The notes below the pieces were generated by a model. That model did no database searches and was not told the origin of the DNA. It saw only the letters and a program-made list of their open reading frames with translations. From positions 16,005 to 80,004 of the forward strand of contig NZ_JADLJS010000025.1 in the NCBI RefSeq assembly GCF_015680405.1: DNA of 64,000 nucleotides, in the 5' to 3' direction. The first letter of the stretch is position 1, and each line of letters begins with the position of its first letter. Shown in pieces: positions 31,016 through 40,110 of this stretch. The position numbers and the translations under genes were made by a program. Origin of the DNA: Pseudomonas pudica. Its GTDB lineage: Bacteria > Pseudomonadota > Gammaproteobacteria > Pseudomonadales > Pseudomonadaceae.

Positions 31016-31842
31016 GTTTTCTGGTGTTGTTGCTGGCGCTGTGGGTCGAGAAATTCTCGGCCCTGCGCCATCAGGTGCAGCGCGATGGGTTCTTCCTTGG
31101 CGAACTGGTACGCCTGGAGCGCAGCGGCAAGGTGCACCCGTGGTGGACGCTGGCCATCCTGGTACTGGCACCGGTAGCGCTGCTGGTGTTGCTGCTGCAT
31201 GTACTGGACCCGGTGGCGTACGGCTTGCTGGCATTGCCGGTGCACCTGCTGGTGCTGATCTACAGCTTGGGCCGCGGCGATGCCAAGGCATCGTTGGGGC
31301 CGTTCCGCGATGCCTGGCGGCGCGGTGACGACCAGGCCGCGTTGCATGTGGCCGAGCGCGACCTTGGGCTGGCGGCCGACGAACCGCACAGCCTGTTGGT
31401 GCGGGTACAGGGCAACCTGCTGTGGCAGGTGTACCAGGGCTTTTTCGCGGTGATCTTCTGGTACTTCGTGCTGGGTCCGGGGGCCGCCCTGGCCTATCGC
31501 CTGCTGGCGCTGTGCGGCGAACACAGCAAGCAGCCGACGTTGAAGGCCCGTGCCGAGCAGCTGAGGCATATCATGGACTGGTTGCCGGTGCGGGTGCTGG
31601 CCTTGAGCTTTGCCCTGGTCGGCAACTTCCTCGCGGTTACCCGTGTGATGCTGCACGAGGTGCTCAACTGGCACATCAGCGCAGCGCACCTGGTGGCCCG
31701 GGTCGGGCGCATTGCCGATGACATTCCCGAGGAAGAAGACAGCCAGCGCGGGCTGGGGCGGCTGGACAGCCTGTGGGAGCTGTTGCTGCGCTGTGCGGTG
31801 CTTTGGTATGCCGGGTTTGCGCTGTGGACGGTGCTTGTCTGA
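31012..31842 (+). CDS. ampE: Regulatory signalling modulator AmpE
   Basis: A 276-residue inner-membrane protein of the CobD/AmpE family, starting within the ampD stop (ATGA). Hydrophobic segments are near 1-15, 45-85, 140-165 and 190-210, with one more at the C-terminus (LLLRCAVLWYAGFALWTVLV). AmpE is a partner of AmpD in E. coli and P. aeruginosa with an ill-defined transmembrane sensing role. The conserved FWYFVLGPGAALAYRL segment is present. Confidence 0.9.
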   Translation: MSFLVLLLALWVEKFSALRHQVQRDGFFLGELVRLERSGKVHPWWTLAILVLAPVALLVLLLHVLDPVAYGLLALPVHLLVLIYSLGRGDAKASLGPFRDAWRRGDDQAALHVAERDLGLAADEPHSLLVRVQGNLLWQVYQGFFAVIFWYFVLGPGAALAYRLLALCGEHSKQPTLKARAEQLRHIMDWLPVRVLALSFALVGNFLAVTRVMLHEVLNWHISAAHLVARVGRIADDIPEEEDSQRGLGRLDSLWELLLRCAVLWYAGFALWTVLV

Positions 31843-31855
31843 ACTGACACGCTGG

Positions 31856-31948
31856 CTTCTTCGCGGGCTTGCCCGCTCCCACAGGTACTGCGCCGGCCTA
31901 CGATTTGCGCGGCCCCTGTGGGAGCGGGCAAGCCCGCGAAGAGGCCCA
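31856..31948. repeat. REP pair (inverted), GGGCTTGCCC variant
   Basis: TTCGCGGGCTTGCCCGCTCC and GGAGCGGGCAAGCCCGCGAA face each other between the convergent ampE and tatD genes. Both arms carry the same central variant. Confidence 0.9.
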
Positions 31949-31968
31949 CGCAGGTGCCAGCACTTCAG

Positions 31969-32745
31969 TTACCAGCCAAACAACTCGCAAGCATTGCGGG
32001 TGCTGGCTTCAGCCAGCTCCGCGACATCCACACCCATCACCTGCGCCAGCGCCCCGGCAATTTCCGGCAGGTGCTCCGGGCTGTTCCTCACCCCTGGGTA
32101 CATGACCGGCGCCATGTCCGGCGCATCGGTCTCCAGCACCACGCTGTCCAGCGGCAACCGCGCCAGGGTCTTGCGCAGCCGTAGGGCCTGCGGCCAGGTA
32201 CCCGCACCGCCAAGCCCAAGCCGGAACCCCAGCTTGATGTATTCGCGGGCCTCTTCGTAACTGCCGGCAAACGCATGTATCACCCCCGCCCGCGCCGGCT
32301 TGTAGCGCTTGAGCGTGGCGATCACCTGGGCATGGCTGCGGCGCACGTGGAGCAGGGCGGGCAGTTCGAAGTCGCAGGCCATCTGCAGTTGCGCTTCGAA
32401 CAGCGCCTGCTGGCGGGCCTTGTCCAGGTCTTCGAGGTAATAGTCCAGGCCAAACTCGCCTACGGCACATAGCCGTGGGTCGCCGTGCAGGCGCTCCAGC
32501 CATTCGCGCAGCTGCACCAGGTGCTCCGGGCGATGCTGGTCCAGGTAGATGGGGTGCAGACCGAGCGCGGCGAACAGGTGCTGGTCGGCACAAGCCAGGT
32601 CCCACACCCGCTGGAAATTCGCCTGGTACACCCCCAGGACCACCATCCGCTCAACCCCTCGCGACATCGCGTTGGCCAGCAAGCGCGGGCGGTCGGCGTC
32701 GAAATCGGGGAAGTCCAGGTGGGTGTGGGTGTCGATCAGGCGCAT
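31969..32745 (-). CDS. TatD-family metal-dependent hydrolase
   Basis: A 258-residue TIM-barrel hydrolase. DTHTHLD (5-11) provides two metal-binding histidines; GEFGLDYY, LLHVRRS, IHAFAGS and LETDAPD supply the remaining ligands. TatD proteins are metal-dependent 3'-exonucleases with roles in DNA damage repair. The start follows the fruR stop by two bases (TGAACATG), so translation is probably coupled to fruR. No separate ribosome site is evident. Which of the several TatD paralogues this is cannot be decided here. Confidence 0.9.
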   Translation of the reverse strand: MRLIDTHTHLDFPDFDADRPRLLANAMSRGVERMVVLGVYQANFQRVWDLACADQHLFAALGLHPIYLDQHRPEHLVQLREWLERLHGDPRLCAVGEFGLDYYLEDLDKARQQALFEAQLQMACDFELPALLHVRRSHAQVIATLKRYKPARAGVIHAFAGSYEEAREYIKLGFRLGLGGAGTWPQALRLRKTLARLPLDSVVLETDAPDMAPVMYPGVRNSPEHLPEIAGALAQVMGVDVAELAEASTRNACELFGW

Positions 32746-32747
32746 GT

Positions 32748-33743
32748 TCAGGCCGCTGTAATGCGTTGCTTGAACGTTCGACCGACGGCATGCACGCCAG
32801 GTTCGTAGCGTTTGTCCTCGATCGCGGCCAGTGCCAGTTCCAGGGCGGTGGCGGCAATCAGGCCATGCTGCTGGGCCATGGCATTGACTGGCAGCGGCAG
32901 GAAGTCGAGCAGCTGGTTGTCGCCAAAGGTACCCAGTTGCAGCTGGCGCGAGTCGGCAGGGCGCGCTTGCAGGGTGTCGAACACCCCTTGCAACAGCACG
33001 TAGGAGGTAGTCACCAGGGCGTCCGGCAGGCCGCCAAGGTCGTCGATCAACTGCTGCATCAGGCGCTGGCCGCACTCACGGCTGAACGCTTCGCCCTGAT
33101 AGCGGCGAACTTCGCCGGCATAGCCTTGCAGTGCTTCGTCGAAGCCGCCGGCACGTGCCTGGCTGACCGACAGCTCGGGGCGTGCGCCGATCAGTGCGAT
33201 GCTGCGCGGGGCGGCGTTGAGCAGGCTGGCGGCCAGCTGGCGGCTGGCATCGCGGTCGTCGCTGATCACCGAGCAGAAGTGCGCAGGGTCCAGGCGGCGG
33301 TCGATGGCGATCACCGGCAGGCCTTTGTCCTGCAGTTCGCGGTAGCTGTCGTCCTCTGGCGGCAGGCAGCTGGCGACAAACAGTGCATCGCAACGGCGGG
33401 CGCGGAACAGCTGCTGCAACTGGCGCTCGCTGTCGGGCTGGTCGTCGCTGCTGGCGATCAGCAACTGGTAGCCGCGGGCGCGGGCACCTTGTTCGAGTTG
33501 CTTGGCGATGCGGGCGTAGCTGGGGTTCTCCAGATCCGGGAGAATGAAGCCCAGGGTGCGGGTATGCCGGCTGCGCAGGCCAGCGGCCTGCGGGTTGGGG
33601 GTGAAGCCGTGGGCCTCGACCACCGCGCGTACCCGCTCGACAGTGCTGTTGCTGATGCGCTGCTGTTCGGCCTTGCCATTGATGACGTAGCTGGCAGTGG
33701 TCACGGACACACCGGCCAGACGGGCGATATCGCTGAGTTTCAC
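32748..33743 (-). CDS. fruR: Fructose repressor FruR (Cra), LacI family
   Basis: A 331-residue LacI-family regulator. The start is GTG at 33743, because VKLSDIARLAGVSVTTASYV is the conserved N-terminal helix-turn-helix and hinge and AAGGA sits eight bases upstream. The remaining domain is a periplasmic-binding-protein fold (LGFILPDLENPSYARIAKQL, IAIDRRLDPAHFCSV). In P. putida Cra represses fruBKA and is relieved by fructose-1-phosphate. It is divergent from fruB with a Cra-type operator in between and is followed almost without gap by tatD. Confidence 0.93.
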   Translation of the reverse strand: MKLSDIARLAGVSVTTASYVINGKAEQQRISNSTVERVRAVVEAHGFTPNPQAAGLRSRHTRTLGFILPDLENPSYARIAKQLEQGARARGYQLLIASSDDQPDSERQLQQLFRARRCDALFVASCLPPEDDSYRELQDKGLPVIAIDRRLDPAHFCSVISDDRDASRQLAASLLNAAPRSIALIGARPELSVSQARAGGFDEALQGYAGEVRRYQGEAFSRECGQRLMQQLIDDLGGLPDALVTTSYVLLQGVFDTLQARPADSRQLQLGTFGDNQLLDFLPLPVNAMAQQHGLIAATALELALAAIEDKRYEPGVHAVGRTFKQRITAA

Positions 33744-33898
33744 CGAATTTTCCTTGTTATTACCGGGGCTGGCTGTGAGCCCTGACCGGGTATTTTGACC
33801 CGGCGAGGGCGCCACGCGCAGACGACCATTGTCGCAATTGTCCGACAGGATGGGGCTTTTTCCTCGGCAGATTATCGAGTAACGTGGCCGCCTGGTCA

Positions 33899-33914
33899 GA
33901 TTAATCGTTTCAGC
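33899..33914. promoter_or_regulatory. Cra/FruR operator in the fruR-fruB region
   Basis: Read on the minus strand, GCTGAAACGATTAA matches the Cra half-palindromic consensus (GCTGAAnCGnTTnA). It lies 114 bases before the fruB start and 156 before fruR. Confidence 0.75.
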
Positions 33915-34027
33915 TGCCGAATTTTCTGCCTCGGCTGCCATCCATGCAAGGCTGTTGAACTGGCCGTTCATGTGAATTTCACAACAATACTCCAGTACCC
34001 GACCGGGAACTGCAAAAGGAGAAGGTC

Positions 34028-36880
34028 ATGCTCGAGCTCGCCAAGGAGCAGATAGCCATGGGCCAGAAGGCCGCCGACAAGACCGAGGCATTGCGCCTGC
34101 TGGCCGACCGGCTGGTCACTGACGGCCTGGTCGCCGAGGGTTACCTGCAAGGGCTGCAGGCCCGAGAGACACAAGGCTCCACCTTCCTTGGGCAGGGCAT
34201 TGCCATCCCCCATGGCACGCCGCAGACCCGAGACCTGGTGTACGCCACCGGCGTGCGCCTGTTGCAGTTCCCCGAGGGTGTGGACTGGGGCGATGGCCAG
34301 ATGGTCTACCTTGCCATTGGCATCGCCGCCCGTTCCGACGAGCACCTGCGCCTGCTGCAACTGCTGACCCGCGCGCTGGGCGAGACCGATTTGGCCGAAG
34401 CATTGCGCCGCGCCGGCTCCGCCGAGGCGTTGCTGAAACTGTTGCAGGGCGCGCCACAGGAACTGGCGCTGGATGCACAACTGGTCGGCCTGAACCTGCC
34501 GGCCGAAGACTTCGATGAACTGGCCTGGCGCGGCGCCCGCCTGTTGCAGCGCGCCGACTGCGTCGACAGCGGTTTTGCCGCCGTGCTGCAGCAGGCCGAG
34601 CCGCTGCCGTTGGGCGAGGGCCTGTGGTGGCTGCACAGCGAGCGCCAGGTGCGCCAGCCGGGCCTGGCCTTCATCACCCCGCAGCAGCCGCTGCGTTACC
34701 GCGACCAACCGCTCAACGGCCTGTTCTGCCTGGCCAGCCTCGGTGCAGCCCACCAGGCCTTGCTCGAACGCCTGTGCGAAGTGCTCATCGAAGGCCGCGG
34801 GCAGATGCTCTACCAGGCCACCAGCAGCCGCGCGGTGCTGGAGGTGCTGGGCGGTGAGGCACCGGTGGACTGGCCCAGCGCGCGCGTGGTGCTGGCCAAC
34901 CCGCATGGTTTGCACGCCCGGCCGGCAAAGGTATTGGCGCAGCTGGCCAAAGGTTTCGAGGGGGAAATACGTGTACGCCTGGTCGACAGCGCGCAGCCAG
35001 CGGTGTCGGTGAAGAGCCTGAGCAAGCTGCTCAGTCTCGGTGCCCGGCGTGGCCAGGCGCTGGAACTGGTGGCTGAGCCAGGCATCGCCGCCGATGCCTT
35101 GCCGGTGCTGCTGGCCGCCATCGAGCAAGGCCTGGGCGAAGAGGTGGAGCCACTGCCACAGAGCGCGGCGACCGTAGCAGGCGCAGCCGCCGAAGTGCTG
35201 CAAGCGCCCGCAGCCGGTAGCCGCATCCACGGCGTGGGTGCGGCGCCCGGTATTGCCAGTGGCCCGGCGCATGTGTGCGTCGAGCGTGAGTTCGACTACC
35301 CCCTGCGCGGCGAGTCCTGCGTCCTGGAGCGGCAGAAGCTGCGTGAAGCCGTGGCGACTGTCAATGGCGAGCTGCAGGCCTTGGTCCAGCGCAGCGACAA
35401 GGCCATTGGCGAAATCTTCGTCACCCATCAGGAAATGCTCGCCGACCCGGCTCTGACCGATGATGTCGAGCAGCGCCTGGGCCAGGGCGAGAGCGCCGCA
35501 GCCGCCTGGATGGCGGTGATCGAGGCGGCGGCGCGCCAGCAGGAGTCGCTGCACGATGCCTTGCTCGCCGAACGTGCTGCTGACCTGCGTGACATCGGCC
35601 GCCGTGTGCTGGCGCAGTTGTGTGGTGCGCAGGCCCAGGCTGAACCCGAGCAACCCTACGTGCTGGTGATGACCGAAGTCGGCCCGTCCGATGTCGCCCG
35701 GCTGGACCCGAGCCGCGTAGCCGGTATCGTGACCGCCCAGGGTGGCGCCACCGCCCACAGCGCCATCGTCGCCCGTGCCCTGGGCATCCCGGCGGTAGTG
35801 GGCGCGGGGGCGTCGATACTGCTGTTGGACAGTGGCACGCCGTTGCTGCTCGATGGCCAGCGTGGCGTGGTCAGCGTGGCGCCGCCAGCGGATGAACTGC
35901 AACGGGCCCTGGCCGAGCGAGACCTGCGCGAGCAACGCTTGCAGGCCGCCTGGGCCAACCGCTTCGAGCCGGCGGTCACGCGTGATGGTCACGCGGTCGA
36001 GGTGTTTGCCAACATTGGCGAGAGCAACGGCATTGCCAAGGTAGTGGAGCAGGGCGCCGAAGGCGTGGGCCTGCTGCGCACCGAGCTGATTTTCATGGCT
36101 CACACCCAGGCCCCGGATGTGGCGACCCAGGAAGCCGAGTATCGCCGTGTGCTCGATGGCCTCGACGGGCGCCCGCTGGTGGTACGCACCCTTGATGTTG
36201 GCGGGGACAAGCCGCTGCCGTACTGGCCGATCGCCGCCGAGGAAAACCCGTTCCTCGGCGTGCGCGGCGTACGCCTGACCCTGCAGCGCCCGCAGGTGAT
36301 GGAGGACCAGCTGCGCGCCTTGTTGCGCGCGGCCGACCAGCGCCCGTTGCGCATCATGTTCCCGATGGTCGGGCAGGTGCATGAATGGCGCGAGGCGCGC
36401 GCCATGGTCGAGCGGCTGCGTGCCGAGATCCCGGTAGCCGACCTGCAACTGGGCATCATGGTCGAAGTGCCCTCGGCGGCGCTGCTGGCACCCCAACTGG
36501 CGCGCGAGGTGGACTTCTTCAGCATTGGCACCAACGACCTGACCCAGTACACCCTGGCCATCGACCGTGGCCACCCCAGCCTCTCGGCCCAGGCCGACGG
36601 CCTGCACCCGGCGGTGCTCAGCCTGATCGACATGACCGTGCGCGCCGCCCATGCCCATGGCAAGTGGGTGGGCGTGTGCGGCGAACTGGCGGCCGACCCG
36701 CAGGCAGTGGCCGTGCTGCTGGGCCTGGACGTGGACGAACTCAGCGTCGCCGCGCGCAGCATTGCCGAAGTCAAGGCCCTGGTCCGCCAGGCCGATCACC
36801 AGACGGCCCGCGCCCTGGCGCGCGAGGCCCTGCAACAGGACAGCGCCGCAGCGGTTCGCGCGCTGGTGGAGCGTTACTGA
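34028..36880 (+). CDS. fruB: PTS fructose EIIA-HPr-EI multiphosphoryl transfer protein
   Basis: A 950-residue fusion. EIIA-Fru occupies about 1-145 with phospho-His62 (AIPHGTP); HPr about 285-370 with His296 (GLHARPA); enzyme I about 395-950 with its active His in GGATAHSAIVARALG and the PEP-binding C-terminal barrel (FMAHTQAPD, FSIGTNDLTQYTLA, GVCGELAADP). Residues 150-280, in the place of the E. coli FruB M domain, look like a decayed second EIIA copy, with WLHS aligning with IPHG. It carries phosphate from PEP all the way to FruA. GGAGAAGGTC precedes ATG. First gene of fruBKA. Confidence 0.96.
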   Translation: MLELAKEQIAMGQKAADKTEALRLLADRLVTDGLVAEGYLQGLQARETQGSTFLGQGIAIPHGTPQTRDLVYATGVRLLQFPEGVDWGDGQMVYLAIGIAARSDEHLRLLQLLTRALGETDLAEALRRAGSAEALLKLLQGAPQELALDAQLVGLNLPAEDFDELAWRGARLLQRADCVDSGFAAVLQQAEPLPLGEGLWWLHSERQVRQPGLAFITPQQPLRYRDQPLNGLFCLASLGAAHQALLERLCEVLIEGRGQMLYQATSSRAVLEVLGGEAPVDWPSARVVLANPHGLHARPAKVLAQLAKGFEGEIRVRLVDSAQPAVSVKSLSKLLSLGARRGQALELVAEPGIAADALPVLLAAIEQGLGEEVEPLPQSAATVAGAAAEVLQAPAAGSRIHGVGAAPGIASGPAHVCVEREFDYPLRGESCVLERQKLREAVATVNGELQALVQRSDKAIGEIFVTHQEMLADPALTDDVEQRLGQGESAAAAWMAVIEAAARQQESLHDALLAERAADLRDIGRRVLAQLCGAQAQAEPEQPYVLVMTEVGPSDVARLDPSRVAGIVTAQGGATAHSAIVARALGIPAVVGAGASILLLDSGTPLLLDGQRGVVSVAPPADELQRALAERDLREQRLQAAWANRFEPAVTRDGHAVEVFANIGESNGIAKVVEQGAEGVGLLRTELIFMAHTQAPDVATQEAEYRRVLDGLDGRPLVVRTLDVGGDKPLPYWPIAAEENPFLGVRGVRLTLQRPQVMEDQLRALLRAADQRPLRIMFPMVGQVHEWREARAMVERLRAEIPVADLQLGIMVEVPSAALLAPQLAREVDFFSIGTNDLTQYTLAIDRGHPSLSAQADGLHPAVLSLIDMTVRAAHAHGKWVGVCGELAADPQAVAVLLGLDVDELSVAARSIAEVKALVRQADHQTARALAREALQQDSAAAVRALVERY

Positions 36881-37828
36881 ATGGCCAAGATCCTCACCCT
36901 CACCCTGAACCCGGCGCTGGATATCACCATCGGCCTGGATACCCTGCGCCCGGGGCAGGTCAACCGCAGCCATGAGCAGCACAGCCACGCCGCGGGCAAG
37001 GGGCTGAACGTTGCCCAGGTACTGGCCGACCTGGGGCACAGCGTCACCGTTGGCGGCTTCCTCGGGCGTGACAACCTGCAGCCCTTCGAGGCGCTGATCT
37101 ACTGGCGCGGCTTCGTCGACTGCTTTGTCCGCGTGCCGGGCGAAACCCGCAGCAACATCAAGCTGGTCGAGGATGATGGCCGTGTCACCGACATCAACGG
37201 CCAAGGCCCGGAAGTCGACGAAGCGGCACGTAGTGCATTGCTGCGGCGCCTGACGCAGATTGCCCCAGGCCACGACGCGGTGGTGGTGGCTGGCAGCCTG
37301 CCGCGCGGGATCAGTGCCGAGTGGTTCCGCCAGTTGCTCGAACAGCTCAAGGCGCAAGGCCTCAAGGTGGTCCTGGACAGCAGCGGCGAAGCCCTGCGTG
37401 CCGGCCTGCAGAGCTCGCCCTGGCTGGTCAAGCCCAATACCGAAGAGCTGGGCGAGGTGCTTGGCCTGGCTGTGGATGACCCGGCGCAGCAGCGCGCTGC
37501 TGCCGAGCGCCTGCTGGCCAGTGGCGTCGAACACGTGGTGGTGTCGGCGGGTGAGCAGGGCGTCAGCTGGTTTACCAATCGCCATGTCGTACATGCTTGC
37601 CCGCCCAAGGTGCAGGTTGCCAGCACGGTGGGCGCAGGTGATTCGCTGGTGGCAGGCATGGTCCACGGCTTGCTGCAGGGCGAAGCTCCGGCAAAGACCT
37701 TGACCCGCGCCACCGCGATCGCTGCACAGGCTGTTACCCAGGTTGGTTTCGGTATCCGTGACCGCGAGCAACTGGCGCGTCTTGAAGCCGCCGTGCAACT
37801 GACAGAACAACAAGAGGGTTGCCGATGA
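36881..37828 (+). CDS. fruK: 1-phosphofructokinase
   Basis: A 315-residue PfkB-family sugar kinase that phosphorylates fructose-1-phosphate to fructose-1,6-bisphosphate. LTLNPALDITI at the N-terminus, HAAGKGLNVAQVL, KPNTEEL and the catalytic STVGAGDSLVAGMVHG motif are all present. The ATG directly follows the fruB stop with no gap and it overlaps fruA by 4 bases, so the three genes are tightly coupled. Confidence 0.95.
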   Translation: MAKILTLTLNPALDITIGLDTLRPGQVNRSHEQHSHAAGKGLNVAQVLADLGHSVTVGGFLGRDNLQPFEALIYWRGFVDCFVRVPGETRSNIKLVEDDGRVTDINGQGPEVDEAARSALLRRLTQIAPGHDAVVVAGSLPRGISAEWFRQLLEQLKAQGLKVVLDSSGEALRAGLQSSPWLVKPNTEELGEVLGLAVDDPAQQRAAAERLLASGVEHVVVSAGEQGVSWFTNRHVVHACPPKVQVASTVGAGDSLVAGMVHGLLQGEAPAKTLTRATAIAAQAVTQVGFGIRDREQLARLEAAVQLTEQQEGCR

Positions 37829-39564
37829 ACATTGCCATTGTCACTGCCTGCCCGAACGGCCAGGTGTCGAGCCTGCTGAGCGCGCGCTTGCTGTCCGCCG
37901 CTGCACAGCGGCGCGGCTGGAGCACCAGCGTCGAAGTGCAGGATGCCGGCCACCCCGAGCGGCAACTGAGCGCCGCGCAGATCGCCGAGGCCGACTGGGT
38001 GCTGGTAGTCAGCACAGGCCCGGTGGACCTTGAGCGTTTCGTCGGCAAGCGTGTGTACCAGAGCACGCCGTCCCAGGCTTTGGCCGACCGCGAAGGCTTC
38101 CTCGATGAGGCAGCTTCCAAAGCCTGTCTGCTGGCCACGGTGCCAGGCCTTCTGGCCGAAACTGGCAGCGCTGGCGCACGCATCGTTGCCGTCACGGCCT
38201 GCCCAACTGGCGTTGCGCATACATTCATGGCTGCGGAAGCCTTGCAGCAGGCCGCGCAGCAACTCGGCTACCAGCTCACCGTCGAGACTCAGGGCTCGGT
38301 CGGTGCGCGCAACCCCTTGTCCGCCGAAGCCATCGCCGCAGCCGATGTAGTGCTGCTGGCCGCCGACATCGAAGTGCCCACCGCGCGTTTCGCCGGCAAG
38401 CGCATCTACCGTTGTGGCACCGGTATCGCCCTAAAGCAGGCCCGTGCCACCTTGGACAAGGCCTTGGCCGAAGCCAAGGTGGAAAACAGCAGCGATGCTG
38501 CAGCGGCGAGCACGCCAGCGAAGGGCGAGAAGACCGAGGTATACAAGCACCTGCTCACCGGCGTGTCGTTCATGCTGCCGATGGTGGTGGCTGGCGGCCT
38601 GCTGATTGCCCTGTCGTTCGTGTTCGGTATCGAGGCCTATAAAGAACCGGGCACCTTGCCGGCGGCGTTGATGCAGATCGGCGGTGAGGCTGCGTTCAAG
38701 CTGATGGTGCCGCTGCTGGCAGGCTATATCGCCTGGTCCATTGCCGACCGCCCGGGGCTGGCGCCCGGCATGATCGGTGGCCTGCTGGCCAGCACCCTGG
38801 GTGCCGGTTTCATCGGTGGTATCGTCGCCGGCTTCCTCGCCGGCTATAGCGCCAAGGCCATTGCCCGCTGGGCACGCCTGCCCAGCAGCCTGGAGGCACT
38901 CAAGCCGATCCTGATCATTCCGCTGCTGGCCAGCCTGTTCACCGGCCTGGTGATGATCTACGTGGTCGGCCAGCCGGTGGCGGCGATGCTGGAAGGGCTT
39001 ACGCATTTTCTCGACAGCATGGGTACCACCAATGCCATCCTGCTGGGCCTGTTGCTGGGTGGCATGATGTGCGTCGACCTGGGCGGACCGATCAACAAGG
39101 CGGCCTATGCCTTCTCGGTGGGGCTGCTGGCCTCGTCGAGCTATGCGCCGATGGCGGCGACCATGGCCGCCGGCATGGTGCCACCAATTGGCCTGGGTAT
39201 CGCCAGCTTCCTGGCCCGACGCAAGTTCGCCCAGAGCGAGCGTGAAGCGGGCAAGGCTGCCCTGGCGCTGGGGCTGTGCTTCATCTCCGAAGGGGCTATC
39301 CCGTTTGCCGCCAAGGACCCGCTGCGGGTGATCCCGGCCAGCGTGGCCGGCGGGGCATTGACCGGGGCTTTGTCGATGTACTTCGGCTGCAAGCTGATGG
39401 CGCCGCATGGCGGCCTGTTCGTGCTGCTGATCCCCAATGCGATCAACCATGCGCTGCTGTACTTGTTGGCGATCGTGGCGGGCAGCCTGCTGACGGCGGT
39501 GGTGTATGCGGTGATCAAGAAGAGCGAGCGGGTGGAGTTGGCGGTAGCGCCGGTGAAGGGTTAG
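37825..39564 (+). CDS. fruA: PTS fructose EIIBC permease
   Basis: A 579-residue permease with two tandem IIB domains and a IIC membrane domain. The first B' domain has Cys9 (TACPNG), the second the phospho-Cys126 (TACPTGVAHT). From about 235 onward come eight or more hydrophobic segments, including GVSFMLPMVVAGGLLIALSF and the GGPINKAAYAF loop typical of fructose IIC. It takes up fructose and releases fructose-1-phosphate. The ATG overlaps the fruK stop. A REP pair follows 18 bases after the stop. Confidence 0.95.
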   Translation: MNIAIVTACPNGQVSSLLSARLLSAAAQRRGWSTSVEVQDAGHPERQLSAAQIAEADWVLVVSTGPVDLERFVGKRVYQSTPSQALADREGFLDEAASKACLLATVPGLLAETGSAGARIVAVTACPTGVAHTFMAAEALQQAAQQLGYQLTVETQGSVGARNPLSAEAIAAADVVLLAADIEVPTARFAGKRIYRCGTGIALKQARATLDKALAEAKVENSSDAAAASTPAKGEKTEVYKHLLTGVSFMLPMVVAGGLLIALSFVFGIEAYKEPGTLPAALMQIGGEAAFKLMVPLLAGYIAWSIADRPGLAPGMIGGLLASTLGAGFIGGIVAGFLAGYSAKAIARWARLPSSLEALKPILIIPLLASLFTGLVMIYVVGQPVAAMLEGLTHFLDSMGTTNAILLGLLLGGMMCVDLGGPINKAAYAFSVGLLASSSYAPMAATMAAGMVPPIGLGIASFLARRKFAQSEREAGKAALALGLCFISEGAIPFAAKDPLRVIPASVAGGALTGALSMYFGCKLMAPHGGLFVLLIPNAINHALLYLLAIVAGSLLTAVVYAVIKKSERVELAVAPVKG

Positions 39565-39582
39565 AGATTTCAGCGGGCCTTA

Positions 39583-39685
39583 CTGGCCTCTTCGCGGGCA
39601 CGCCCGCTCCCACAGGGTCACTGCAAGCTTCAGGATCATGCAGTACCTGTGGGAGCGGGCGTGCCCGCGAAGAGGCCGGAACAGG
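39583..39685. repeat. REP pair (inverted), GGGCACGCCC variant
   Basis: TTCGCGGGCACGCCCGCTCC and GGAGCGGGCGTGCCCGCGAA face each other between the convergent fruA and DUF3820 genes. Both arms share the CACG/CGTG centre. Confidence 0.9.
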
Positions 39686-39910
39686 TCATCGCCGATGCTT
39701 CTGCCGCAACGGCACCAGCAGCTCACCCAGCCCGTTGTGGTCGATCTCGTGCATCAGCGCCAGCAACCCACCCAGTTCCCCCGCCGGGAAACCCTTGCGC
39801 GCAAACCAGGCCAGGTAATCCCCCGGCAGGTCGGCAATGATTCGTCCCTGGTACTTGCCAAACGGCATGGTGCGGGTCACCAGCAGTTCGAGGGTTTCCG
39901 GCTTCATCAT
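39686..39910 (-). CDS. DUF3820 family protein
   Basis: A 74-residue protein with the DUF3820 core TMPFGKYQGRIIADLPGDYL and AWFARKGFP. The family (also called putative quorum-sensing-regulated virulence factor) is uncharacterised; the MPFGKYKG-like box also occurs in exonuclease-associated proteins. Two adjacent ATGs (39910 and 39907) can serve as start; AGGTG is six bases before the first. Small, acidic-basic mixed, no signal peptide. Confidence 0.8.
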   Translation of the reverse strand: MMKPETLELLVTRTMPFGKYQGRIIADLPGDYLAWFARKGFPAGELGGLLALMHEIDHNGLGELLVPLRQKHRR

Positions 39911-39967
39911 CGGCGCACCTGGCTGTCGAAAAGCGCCGACCATACTGCAATCTGCACGAAGGCCCAA

Positions 39968-40054
39968 GCGGCAATCATGCAGAACGCCGTGTTCAATCTT
40001 TACCGGTATATTTATATCTATTTGATTTTAAAAGATTTTATATATGGGGCTCGC
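39968..40054 (+). promoter_or_regulatory. AT-rich region upstream of sigma-54 promoter
   Basis: The stretch from about 40000 to 40045 is far more AT-rich than the surroundings (TATATTTATATCTATTTGAT, then TTTTAAAAGATTTTATATAT). It sits immediately upstream of the -24/-12 element, where IHF commonly bends DNA. Confidence 0.5.
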
Positions 40055-40071
40055 TTGGCACGAAGGCTGCT
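40055..40071 (+). promoter_or_regulatory. Sigma-54 (-24/-12) promoter of DUF2383 gene
   Basis: TTGGCACGAAGGCTGCT has the invariant GG at 40057-40058 and GC at 40069-40070 with exactly ten bases between them. Transcription should begin near 40081, about 30 bases before the ATG. Confidence 0.75.
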
Positions 40072-40110
40072 CCCTTACAGATGACTATCACCTGCCAAGG
40101 AGTTTGTGCC

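Noticed and set aside
33830..33848. TGTCG...CGACA inverted repeat in the fruR leader as a second copy of the cyclase operator
   Set aside because: Only one arm resembles TTGTCCGAC; the other differs in spacing and sequence, so the match is probably chance.
33968..37813. A 1281-codon open frame on the minus strand opposite fruBK
   Set aside because: It is the antisense shadow of strongly coded fruB and fruK, whose domains and motifs are unmistakable; GC-rich codon bias keeps the opposite frame open.
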